From contig BFEA01000173.1 of assembly GCA_003427395.1 (NCBI GenBank), forward strand, positions 2,400,712-2,428,065: a stretch of DNA of 27,354 nt, given 5' to 3'. This DNA comes from Chara braunii (lineage: Eukaryota > Streptophyta > Charophyceae > Charales > Characeae). The notes beneath the pieces are model-generated. The model was not told where the DNA came from, did no database searches, and saw only the letters and a program-made list of their open reading frames with translations. This document shows, in pieces, positions 17,766 through 26,881 of this stretch (positions within the stretch are counted from its first letter, which is position 1; every line of letters starts with the position of its first letter). The translations under genes and the position numbers were made by a program.

Positions 17766-20700
17766 CTCACTTGACCCCCACTGCACTGTACTCAACGAGG
17801 CAAGCGGTACTCCCTCCTCAATAGTCGAAGTTACTCTGCTGCGCTCAAGATCCCAGGGGCGCTGACCAAAAGTGAGCCCGCAACCTCGTGGCTCTCCCTC
17901 TAGCTGCCCTTTCCGTCCAGTAAGATGACCGGTGTCCTAACCGGCTAGTAAGTCTGCCACTTCTGCGCCTGGCCTTTCCTAGGCTCCGACCATTCGCAGC
18001 GTCTGTTGGTTAATTTTCGAACAGTCCTGTCCCATGGTCTTTCTACTAAACACAGTGATCCCCTATGACACTTCAATCAATGAGGAAACGGTATTACCAA
18101 CGGGGGTTGGGCTGTAATACCAACATCCAACTCCTCAGAAACAGCAACACCGAATAGCCTGTAGAACAGCAGTCTGCACAGCCCGATCGTCCCCTGAGCA
18201 AAAACCTGTGTTCTTCAGTACTTCATAGAATTTCGACTGCAAAGGAGCTCTCTAACCTGCTCACGCTTGCAGATGTAAGAACAGTCGAGCACCACCACCC
18301 ATAGAGTCTAGAAAAAGCTCTATCCCCCACTACGTCCGACTGACGTGCACTCTAAGCAACAACTCTGGTGTTGGTTCACGTTCCGCAGGTAAGTCACTAT
18401 GTCCTGTGGCTGGTCTATAGCTCCAGCAGCTCACAGATGCCGACTACGCAGGTTACTGTAACGACCAGGCGAGTGTCTCGCCTCCTTTCTCTTCCTCGGT
18501 GCGCGCCGACCATTTACTGCTACAACGCTGCTAGCAGCCTATGAACTGACAACACCTTGTCGACCTTGCAATTCACCGCTGAGACCAGGTACGCGCCTAT
18601 GTCACCACCTCAAACTTTCCTTCTCTCTCCCTTGTCTCCTTTTTCTCTCTCTGCAGTCAACACCTAGCCATCCTTACGATTGGGTCCAACCGGTAGCAAA
18701 CGACCCCCGGGCATGACATATAGTCATACTCAGATAGAGCCAGCGAGTTCACCTTAGGCAGCAAGGAGTACCAGAATAAGAGAAGAAGAGCCGATAGCAA
18801 TGGCTCGATTGAAGATTACGGTGGCATAGCAGAGACAACATCAGGCCACTGCACACTTAGGTGGAAAACAGCCTTGCTCTGCTACTCGCCGACTGTGCAG
18901 GAGGGGAACGAATCTCCTACGGGAAGCCGGTCAGGTACGTGCCTCCGCACACCACCTTTCCCACTACCCTCTAGTCTTACCATCCCCTACACACTCAACC
19001 TCATATCAATCTAACTTCGCCTCCCGGTACGCCCTACTTCTAAACCTCAAGATAGTACCTCACCCCGCCTGATTCTACAGTGAACAAGGTAAGGTACGAC
19101 AGTTTCCCTTCTACCATAGTCGCGCTCTCGACTCCTTCCGCGCACACTACTCCTCTACTATCTCGACTTCCACTAATTCATAGCTAAATCCTACTTCATA
19201 ATCTAGCTCGCCCTGTCAACAAACCTCAGAACCCCATCTTTCCCAGCCCGTTTTCGTCAAGAAACGGGCGAGTGATCCCTCTTCTCACTTACCATTCCGC
19301 TGTCCGCCATAACCCCGCGCAGCTCCGTTCTCAGCTATCTCCAATTCTATTCAACTAGTCCTAAAACTAACTACACCACTAGAATCGCCTTGTCCAACAA
19401 CGCCGGAATCGCGTCTTCCCCTGCCCAAATCCGGTCAACAATGAGGGAGATAAGCGTCTTCTTACTCCCCCCCCCCCTGTTCACTCCCGCCATCTCTTCG
19501 TAGAATGCACCCGGTGCGATATTGCGCCTAGGTTCATCCCTTTTCCCTTTCTGTCTGTTCTCCTCCTTTGCGCCTGTTCCTGGTCAGCCTCTCCTTCGCT
19601 TGCTAGCGGTCCTACCGCTCGTCACTGGCTGCCTTTGCCCTTCTTCCCTGCCTGTTCCACTGTGTCCCCTTCCTCTAGTTCCTTCCTCTCCATCTCCTAC
19701 CCCGATCGCACTTCATCAGATGGCGCCAGAACCCGTTCTTTCCCCACTGCGCCCTCTGCCTCACCTCCCTGTCGTCCGCTTTCGATGTCTCCTCCCTTAG
19801 AGACTAGCGCAGCGCCTGGTAACAGCCGGCTCCATCCATCGTAGTAACCCGACAGGCCGACTGGTCACTATAGTACCGCTGCGCGCCCCCTTCTCCGTCT
19901 CGACTTGCGAGTGGACCTGGTCGTCGATCGCGCCCTGGTGCATTCCCTGCCCTCAGCCTTTTCTTCCCTACTTCCCAATCGCACCTACGCCCGCAGTGGA
20001 CTCCGCTGGTCCAGTTTGCCGCTGCCCTTCCCAACCCGACCGCATCTGACAGCGGTCTTCTCAATGGCTCCACTCATCTCTTGTACTGGTCAGACAGCAG
20101 CCGACTCAGTTGGTCCGCCGTTCCCTCAGTGTATCAGCCTCCCCGCTGCTCATAGGGGGAGGGGACCTGAGGAGAGGCATCGTGATTGGCCTATCGGAGG
20201 GGCCTGGTTCTGACGCTACCAGCTGGCACCTGGCTCGGACCCGAATGGGGTAATAAAAAAAATAAAAATAAAAAATAACTTAGAATAAGGCGAGGTGGCA
20301 GGACCTATCAGCACCTCCGCGGACCTGCCATGCGGGCCCGCGATCGACCTTCCCCAACAAAAACTAAACGGGAGAGTCCCACGGGACCCTCAATCCCTCA
20401 ATCCTTCTCATCCAATGTTGCTTCGCTCCTAAACTGCCGCCTGCTAGCCTTGATCCCCGCACCTCCTTCTCACAAGTCCAATGTCGTAACCTATAGGGCT
20501 AAGCCCAAGCCTGAATCCAGCATGCGCGGAATCTCATATAAACTAGTGCGGCGTAGCGCTCAAGGCTAAGAAAGCGCCCAGGCCACTCCTTCATCAGCAG
20601 TCGAGCACTATGCGTTTGTGCCGGTTTGTTCTGACTACACTATGGCCGCCACCATTCCGCATGCCAATCCTACCGCCGGCCGAACATGTCGGGTGGAGAT

Positions 20701-21600
20701 ACGGAAACTTTGACGTCCTCACCTTAATCAACAGATAAAAACCAGGCCGGCCAGCTACGCCGGTCTTACGAACAATTCAAAAGAAGAGATCACACGCGCG
20801 CCTTAAAGATTGCGGGCCCACGCATTCTCCACTCTAGTCAACTATCTAATCAACGTAAACTACAGACTCAGCCGCGCCTCGCGTGGTATACTTAGACTTT
20901 AATTCAACTTACTTCCTGTTGCTTGCAAAAACCGGGGCGGATACCCTTGTAAGGGTATTCGCACCGATATTGCGCAGACGCAGGGGGTAGGCTAGCTAGA
21001 GCAGGTTCGGCAAGGCAGGTAGCGGCAGTATGCATGATGCCCAGATCCGAAGCGTTCAGGCACTTGGGTACGAATGCAGAATCGGGAGGGTGCCGTTTCC
21101 CAGCAATGTTACCACTTCCTCCTCGTCCCTCTGTTCCTCCTCCAGATCCCAATCAGCGAAGAAGTCTATGTCGTCTACCGAACCATTCAGCCCTTCGCAG
21201 TCGCGGAAAAAACGGTCGCTTCGTCAGCTGTTCCTGGCTCGCACAGTGGCCCGATGAATAGAACCCCTGCGTTCTGTTCTGATATAGTCGCGATGCACGC
21301 CTAAGAACCACAGCCTTCCGATACAAGCTATTGCTACTATCCACCCATTTATGCACGCCTATCCTACGGTCAGGAGCAAGGGGGAAAAAATAGCAGGGGT
21401 GAAAAAAGGCTAAAAGCAAAACCGGACCGCCAAACTGATTTATGACCCACCCATGTTCCCAAAGGTCCTCGTACCTGCCCAGTCCTCGACCTTATTCGTC
21501 ATGATCCGAGAGCGGGCTGCTCTCGTGACTTTCAGATGGCCGATTCCTAGCGTCTGGGGTTTTATTCATTCGGTCGGGGTTGTGCCACCCCGCTATTCCT
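17766..21600. other. No supported gene over about 3.8 kb
   Basis: C-rich, moderately GC-rich DNA with many short overlapping frames and no recognised domain. There is an A-rich AAATAAAAATAAAAA tract at about 20253-20277 and C tracts near 19469. The bases TGGCGCCAGAACCC at about 19721 recall a lysine-tRNA-type primer site, but no long terminal repeat was found next to them. Confidence 0.4.
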
Positions 21601-21616
21601 ACGATCCAGCGAGGAC

Positions 21617-21719
21617 GAAAAAAGGAAAAAGGAAAAAGGAAAAAGGAAAAGCAAGGGGGGAAGGGGAAACGGAAAAAAGAAAAGAGAAGAGAGAGAAAAG
21701 AGGAAAAGAAAAGGAAAAG

Positions 21720-21750
<31 letters not shown>

Positions 21751-21880
21751 GAAAAGAAAAGAAAAGAAAAGAAAAGAAGAGAAGAAGAAAAAATGGAAAA
21801 AAGCAAAGAAACACAGCTGAGAGAGAAGGGACAAAAGAGAGGGAGAGAAGAGAGAGGGAATGAAAGAGAGAGAGGGGAGA
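21617..21880. repeat. (GAAAA)n and GA-rich purine tract
   Basis: AAAAGG-type units at 21620-21660 and a regular GAAAA pentamer array at about 21730-21778, then GAGA-rich sequence. It explains the Lys/Glu and Phe/Leu/Ser frames. An N occurs at 21906. Confidence 0.95.
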
Positions 21881-21956
21881 GCATGCGTTTGCCCGTAGAA
21901 TCTCCNAGTCCCGTGAGCTCGCACAACCATCTCTTGTCGCTCCTTTTCCTTCCCAT

Positions 21957-21960
<4 letters not shown>

Positions 21961-22011
<51 letters not shown>
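21961..22011. repeat. (TG)n microsatellite
   Basis: 51 uninterrupted bases of TG, 150 bases downstream of the reverse transcriptase stop on the minus strand. Confidence 0.98.
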
Positions 22012-22014
<3 letters not shown>

Positions 22015-22157
22015 ACCCCGTTCCCTCCGGGAGATGAGCAGGTCCGAGGGGGCGGTTGGCCGGAGAACAACCGGCCCTCCCGGCCCAGTCGTCCCCCAGA
22101 CACCATTCACACACATACGCACATACACAGACACGTACACGCACACGGAAACCACAA

Positions 22158-24403
22158 TTAGTCAGTGAAACCATACATGTCGGCCAGCGCCTCTCTGACC
22201 GTATGCACGGAAACCTTGCCAGGTTGGTAGCGATATGTGTTCCGTAGAGTTCTTCTGACGTAGAGTTCTTCTGACCACTCCCCAACAGGCATCCCTCGCA
22301 AAACCATTGTCCTTCATCGCGGTCACCACCTTGTTAATCTCCATGGCTGCATCACTTGGTTCGGAACATAGCAACAGGATCTGCGCAACTTGGGCAGTGA
22401 TGATCTGCAACGCCTGCTTGGCGCTCCTATTGGATTTATATTTCATGAACCTGCATGGGGCAAGCCCCAGGCCCTCGCGCTTGTCATGCCTGGAGGTAAC
22501 ATACGCACCCGTCTCCGGAGAGGTGATCGTGATGGTCACGCTGAGAAAGTTGGCCCTTCGGCCACATCCATCCACGACAACCTCAGTATTCTCCTTGATC
22601 TCGATGAATTCGTCCGGATAGATCCAGCATGGGTCATTCTCCACCCTATCCTCCTTCCTCCGCATGAAGCTCCCAATGATGGTGTTGTTGATCGCGCCCA
22701 AGTCGTCGATATACCTGAAGGTGTCCGAGAAGTATGAAATTAGATGTGCATTTCCGGTATCCGCCAACCTCATCATGGCGTGGTATTCATACTTGAAGAA
22801 ATATATATAACGCACCAGATTGGGGAGCAGGCCAAGCCCATGGGGATACCCTTGACTTGTCTCCATACATAGTCCCCCATGCGCAGCACGCTGTTGGCGA
22901 TGCACCACTTAGTGAGCCAGCAGACATCCTCTTCCTTGAACAGCATCGAACCCATTCCTTCCATCTGATCGCCATCCACCCACGAGGGCCAGAACCTGCC
23001 GCTCTCCCCCACCCTGATCCGGATGATGTGGCTCGAGCTCCTCTCCCTTTTCACCCGCATCGCACTCTGTACGTAGAACTTCACCGCCGCCGGTAGGCCG
23101 TCCTCCGAGCTGTCCGTGGGGATCGTCTCAAAACACTTGGTGATGTCCGATGTAAAGATGAAATAGATCCTCTCTGGCAAGTTCGCATAGAATTCCCCTA
23201 CTGAGGCTATCGACCACCATAGGTTCGGCTTCACTCCATACCGCTCTTCCGTCTCCAGGCTCCTTTCCTGACAGAATGTCTGCACCAGGGGGAGAAGAAA
23301 CCGAAGCAGACATGCACAAAGGTCTGCTGCCGGGGAGACGACCGTCCCAGCCGTGTTTGTGATCCATCGGAACGCATCCTTATGCGCCTTGAACACCGTC
23401 ATCAGGTACGGGAGCGTTGGTGGTGCCATTGGCAGAGCGGGCATGGCCGAAAGCTCGCCTTGTATCCGCGCAATGACCGAAGCAGGGGGGGCGGCGATGC
23501 TCGCGAACTCAGGTTCGGACAGCCTCTGAAAAGCGAGCTTCCGAATGAAGTTCTTGCATACAAAGGCAGGAGTGTTTGGCGCCTTATCCGTCGGACAAAT
23601 GAGAAAGCGACCGGTGAGGAACTCCAGTTCCCGTTTGAGAGCCGGATGTTCGAATGGCTCCGCGGTTACATGCCTGTGCTGCTCCTTGTACTTGGTCATC
23701 CTCGCCTTCGCTTTCCTCAGGATTACTCTTCGTAGAAATGACTGGGTGGATGTTGTGAGTTCCCGCAGCTCCATCACCTCCGCCATGAGCCTGTCGAGGA
23801 AACCGCCCATCTCGTTCTCCGCTTCGTTCACGTCCAGAGCCATGCAGGGGATGTGGTTCAACCCAGAATTGATGATGCCCTGGAGTAGAGGATTATCTGT
23901 GATCGACGAGTCCGGAGTGATCACATGCGTATGCCCCTCGCACTGGAGCAGGTCTATCGAAGCGCGGTTGCGCATATCCACGTATCTGCGTGATCTGCAT
24001 GGACAATGCTCCGGATCATAGGCCTCCATCCACTGTGCCACGTCAAAGTCGCGAAACACTTCCGCAGGCCTGCAAAGTCTGGATGCGATACTGGTGTTAT
24101 AGGTCCAGCCGATCATGGTGTGTTCAGCCATGTCGCCGTCCCATCTCCCACTATCCTCGCCAGAACCTCGTTGATCATTCTCCTGATGGATAGTGGCTCC
24201 ATCACCCTGCTGGTGTAATTTAGGTGCAGGAATACATCGCAATCCGACTTCTGCCTTCTCCAGGATCTTCGGCCAGTCGGTAACGTGGTCATCTGTCCTG
24301 GGGCATTGAAGCTGGAGCCTGGGTCCTGTGCTCCGAATGTCACAATCACAAGACACGGGTTGTGTCGGACGGGATAGTGAATCTCAGAGGAACGATTGGA
24401 CAA
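22158..24403 (-). pseudogene. Frameshifted reverse transcriptase, probably Penelope-like group
   Basis: The protein is read in three minus-strand frames. Segment 1 is about 24403-24113, with its first in-frame ATG at 24290-24292. Segment 2 runs from about 24112 to 22806, segment 3 from about 22800 to 22260, and a short last segment ends at TAA 22158-22160. Order: EHCPCRSRRY Cys cluster (about 23990-24015); HTHVITPDSSI (about 23905-23935); CPTDKAPNTPAFVCKN (about 23550-23600); KAHKDAFRWITNT (about 23350-23390); motif A TSDITKCFETIP (about 23119-23155); motif B QVKGIPMGLACSP (about 22820-22857); motif C FRYIDD with both Asp (YIDD at 22702-22713). All catalytic aspartates are kept. The KAHK/RWITNT block, GIPMG and YIDD set it apart from LINE and LTR enzymes and suggest the Penelope-like lineage; this is inferred. 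No GIY-YIG or other endonuclease was seen. It would copy element RNA. Its lesions point to recent decay. It follows two unknown ORFs on the same strand. Confidence 0.85.
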
Positions 24404-24567
24404 CGGGAATAACCGGGGAGGAAGAAGTGTGATCAGAAGAAGGGGGGAAGGAGAGAAGGAAGGAAAACGAAAAGGAAAGAAAAAGGAAAAGAAAAGGAAA
24501 AAGAAATAAAAAAGGGAGGGAGTACCGGAAGAGATAGCCCTGATTCCTATTCCCCTCCCATGGGGGG
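24404..24567 (-). other. Polypyrimidine-rich spacer between ORF 2 and the reverse transcriptase
   Basis: On the minus strand this is TTTTCC/TTTTCTTTTCC-rich, followed by TTCTGATCACACTTCTTCC. The polymerase frame has no ATG between here and 24292, but it is open through much of the tract. It could be a simple repeat that replaced the original junction, or the end of an intron joining ORF 2 to the polymerase; the sequence does not decide. Confidence 0.4.
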
Positions 24568-25752
24568 TTAAGCACGTGCAGGTCGCGTGCTGGTGGTGGC
24601 GCCCGTCCTTGTGCTGCCCTTGCCCCTTGCGCCCTTCTTCTTGCCCTTACCGGTCTGGGTAAGCGTTGATTGCGCCGAGTTCTCCGGCGAAAGGAGGATG
24701 CCGGGTGGCGGAGTCAGCCCTCTAATTACCATCATCGGTTGTTGCGGGAGCGAGGAGGTAAAGGTCCAGTTCCCAGTTGCCTGTAGTGGTGTGGTAAGTG
24801 GGTTTGCGGCATGCACACCACGGAGGTGATCATTGCAGCCGGTCTGCTGCAGCCCGGTGACCAGTATCGTGGGTTGCAAATGCGCAGAGGCGGTCGAAGA
24901 GGGAGGAGGGGGAGGGGGAGGGGGGGAGGGGGGGAGGAGGAGGAGGAGGGAGGAGGGAGGAGGGGGAGGAGGTGCAGTCGGAGGGGGATCGTCGGGTATC
25001 GGTGCCACCCTGCGGAAGTTGAGTGTGGTCTGGCCCGGGATCTGTACACCTGCGTTTCTCTTCCGGGCCGCCGCACGCGGAGAGCTGAGTGGGAATCTCG
25101 TAGGCTTCTCGGGGATTCGTGTGGGAAGCATAATCCGTGCGAGTATGGCAGGGATCGGGTAGTTCCATAAGCGGTCATCTTTTAGTAAGCCCTCTGTGCC
25201 GAGAGTTGCGTCCTTCTCGAGTTCCTTGATATAGCCCATCATCAGATCCCTAATAAAGTGAAAACCAATGGCGGCAAGTATTCCCTCCCTCCATGTGGTT
25301 CTGAGGTAGTGGATCAGCATCGAAGTCCTGATCTTGATCGAGGACATGTCCGACAATAATACATCCGGGTGTGCAAGTAGGAACCATAGGGCATGGTCGA
25401 ACCAGAGAGGGGTGTCCCCGGGGTCCCTGTTCTTTTCCTTCTTGCACTTGCACTTGAGATAGGGTCTGCCTACACTCCATATCTTTCTCACGTTCCAAAG
25501 GTCCAATCTATCCTGCTGTCTGATCGCTTTCTGCCACATCCCGTAACTCGTTTCCCCGCATTTGTCCAGGTCAAAAGCGCGCATGGGTGGAAATTTAAGG
25601 TCCTGGGGATCCGGCGGGGGGACTCTCCCGGAGAATTTCAGCTTACCCTTCAATACTTGTGTCCTGCACTCCTTCACCTGTGCATCCGTGATATTCCCTA
25701 GGAATTGGAGTGCTCTGATGGAGATCGGCGCGACATGGTTAAAGGTCTCCAT
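24568..25752 (-). CDS. Element ORF 2, unknown function, proline-rich with basic tail
   Basis: 394 codons starting at ATG 25750-25752. The first 230 residues or so look globular and helical, with a Cys/Lys patch (YLKCKCKKEKNRD, near residue 100) and hydrophobic helices (WFDHALWFLLAHPDVLL; WREGILAAIGFHFIRDLMM). Then come a basic RAAARKRN stretch, a long proline/serine/leucine linker coded by the (GGA)n-rich DNA at 24897-24975, and a strongly basic C-terminus (GKGKKKGARGKG). No family is recognised. The basic ends would suit RNA binding, as in ORF1-type proteins of retroelements, but this is inference. It is in the same frame as the upstream ORF, separated by a TGA and five codons. The reverse transcriptase follows on the same strand after a 164-bp pyrimidine-rich spacer. 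Confidence 0.6.
   Translation of the reverse strand: METFNHVAPISIRALQFLGNITDAQVKECRTQVLKGKLKFSGRVPPPDPQDLKFPPMRAFDLDKCGETSYGMWQKAIRQQDRLDLWNVRKIWSVGRPYLKCKCKKEKNRDPGDTPLWFDHALWFLLAHPDVLLSDMSSIKIRTSMLIHYLRTTWREGILAAIGFHFIRDLMMGYIKELEKDATLGTEGLLKDDRLWNYPIPAILARIMLPTRIPEKPTRFPLSSPRAAARKRNAGVQIPGQTTLNFRRVAPIPDDPPPTAPPPPPPSSLLLLLPPSPPPPPPPPSSTASAHLQPTILVTGLQQTGCNDHLRGVHAANPLTTPLQATGNWTFTSSLPQQPMMVIRGLTPPPGILLSPENSAQSTLTQTGKGKKKGARGKGSTRTGATTSTRPARA
24897..24975. repeat. (GGA)n-like purine tract coding the proline linker
   Basis: GGAGGAGGGGG-type repeats on the plus strand. On the minus strand they give runs of CCN/TCC codons (Pro, Ser, Leu) inside ORF 2. This segment is likely to vary in length between copies. 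Confidence 0.9.
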
Positions 25753-25767
25753 CTTCCAGATCGCATG

Positions 25768-26445
25768 TCAGAATCCGGTGGACGTGTGCTCTACCCAATA
25801 TGTGGAAGCCAAGGGAGCGAACACCGTATATCGCTCCCGTTCCGAGGCGCTATCACAGGCCTGGCTGTTCGTGAGGGGAGAGTTCCTGATGGTGGTCGCA
25901 ATGACGACGATCGCTCGTTCCATTTCTTCCCTCTCCTCCGCTTCGATCGCAAGATCGTCGCACTTCGTGACCCGGCTGCCCCCTGTGGTAGGTGATGCTT
26001 CCACCCGTGTTTCGGGGATCTGCCCTTCTAGGTGCGAGTCATCTACTCCCCATATTCTGAGGAGGATCCATTCAACCTTGGCGGATCTTCCCCCCAGCTC
26101 CCTACACTCCCTGGCATACTCCTGCTTCCTCAACTCAAGTCGTTCACATAATACCCTTAACTCATCATCGAATTCCTCCTTACTACGATCCCAAGCCCCA
26201 GCGAGAACAACAAGGTCACTGAAGCAGAGCATCTCGAAAAAACGGGGGAAGCGTCCGGTATCCCAAGCGCTTTTTATCGCATCCATGACCCCAGGGCTAA
26301 CGCAAGTCATCAAGGCTTGCGTAGGTTTTGCGGGCCAGGCACATCCCTTAAGCCATGGAAAGCGATGTGTCAACTCGTTCCACCATCCTCCCGGGAAGGA
26401 TTCCCTGGGCGGCCTCTGTGGTCGTGCAACAAAAGAAACGAGCAT
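25768..26445 (-). CDS. Element ORF 1, unknown function
   Basis: 225 codons from ATG 26443-26445 to TGA 25768-25770. It starts after a TTTTTTTGC pyrimidine stretch. Features seen: a Trp-rich N-terminus (GGWWNEL), CVSPGVMDAIKSAWDTGRF, a charged helical region likely to form a coiled coil (SKEEFDDELRVLCERLELRK then EYARECREL), and a second acidic/hydrophobic helix (EAEEREEMERAIVVIATTIR). No known family and no signal peptide. After the TGA the same frame goes on for five codons into ORF 2, so the two may have been one protein of about 625 residues, broken by a nonsense mutation or joined by readthrough. It is treated as part of the retroelement by position and strand only. Confidence 0.5.
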   Translation of the reverse strand: MLVSFVARPQRPPRESFPGGWWNELTHRFPWLKGCAWPAKPTQALMTCVSPGVMDAIKSAWDTGRFPRFFEMLCFSDLVVLAGAWDRSKEEFDDELRVLCERLELRKQEYARECRELGGRSAKVEWILLRIWGVDDSHLEGQIPETRVEASPTTGGSRVTKCDDLAIEAEEREEMERAIVVIATTIRNSPLTNSQACDSASERERYTVFAPLASTYWVEHTSTGF

Positions 26446-26881
26446 GCAAAAAAAGGAGAACGAAAGGAGGAAGAGAGGCGGGGAGAAGGTCGGGGAGAAG
26501 AGCGGGATCAGAGAATCGGGTGATCAAGGGTGGTTGGAAGCAAACGAAACGAGAGCAGACATGGGAGAATATCGGGAAAAACCATGCGGGGAGACAGAAC
26601 CACACGCGAGAGGACAACATAGATTCGACAAAGCGTGTTCCCACCATCTGTCACCAGAATCACAACATATCTCACCATAGATCACGCAATACATAGTCGT
26701 CTCCCTTTTCGATATTATCCAGCCATCCCCCCACCAACGTCGGACGTCCTCGGCGTACCCCATAGCCATCATCATCACCTCATTTCCACGCGGGGGCGTA
26801 TAAGGAACACAAAAACGCTTCACAATGCGGTCGGGGGGGGGCACCGCCGGGCAGCGATGGAGGAAACACGTCCTCTTGAGT
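26446..26881. other. No gene seen; upstream region of the element
   Basis: Purine-rich (AGGAGG, GGGGAGAAGG) on the plus strand near 26450-26510, hence pyrimidine-rich just upstream of ORF 1. Frames here lack motifs. A G9 tract is at about 26832-26840. Confidence 0.4.

Noticed and set aside
19715-19740. TGGCGCCAGAACCC as a retroviral-type primer binding site
   Set aside because: It resembles a lysine-tRNA primer site only in part, and no long terminal repeat or gag/pol frame is next to it.
21492-22161. Overlapping frames of about 195-205 aa on both strands
   Set aside because: They are low-complexity products of the GAAAA and TG arrays.
22773-24356. The single 527-codon frame as an intact protein starting at 24356
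   Set aside because: Its first 80 or so residues are in the wrong frame: the neighbouring frame there is the protein-like one, and the two join near 24112.
25562-26680. 372-aa plus-strand frame opposite the element ORFs
   Set aside because: It lies antisense to two frames with better protein-like composition and has no motif, so it is a shadow.
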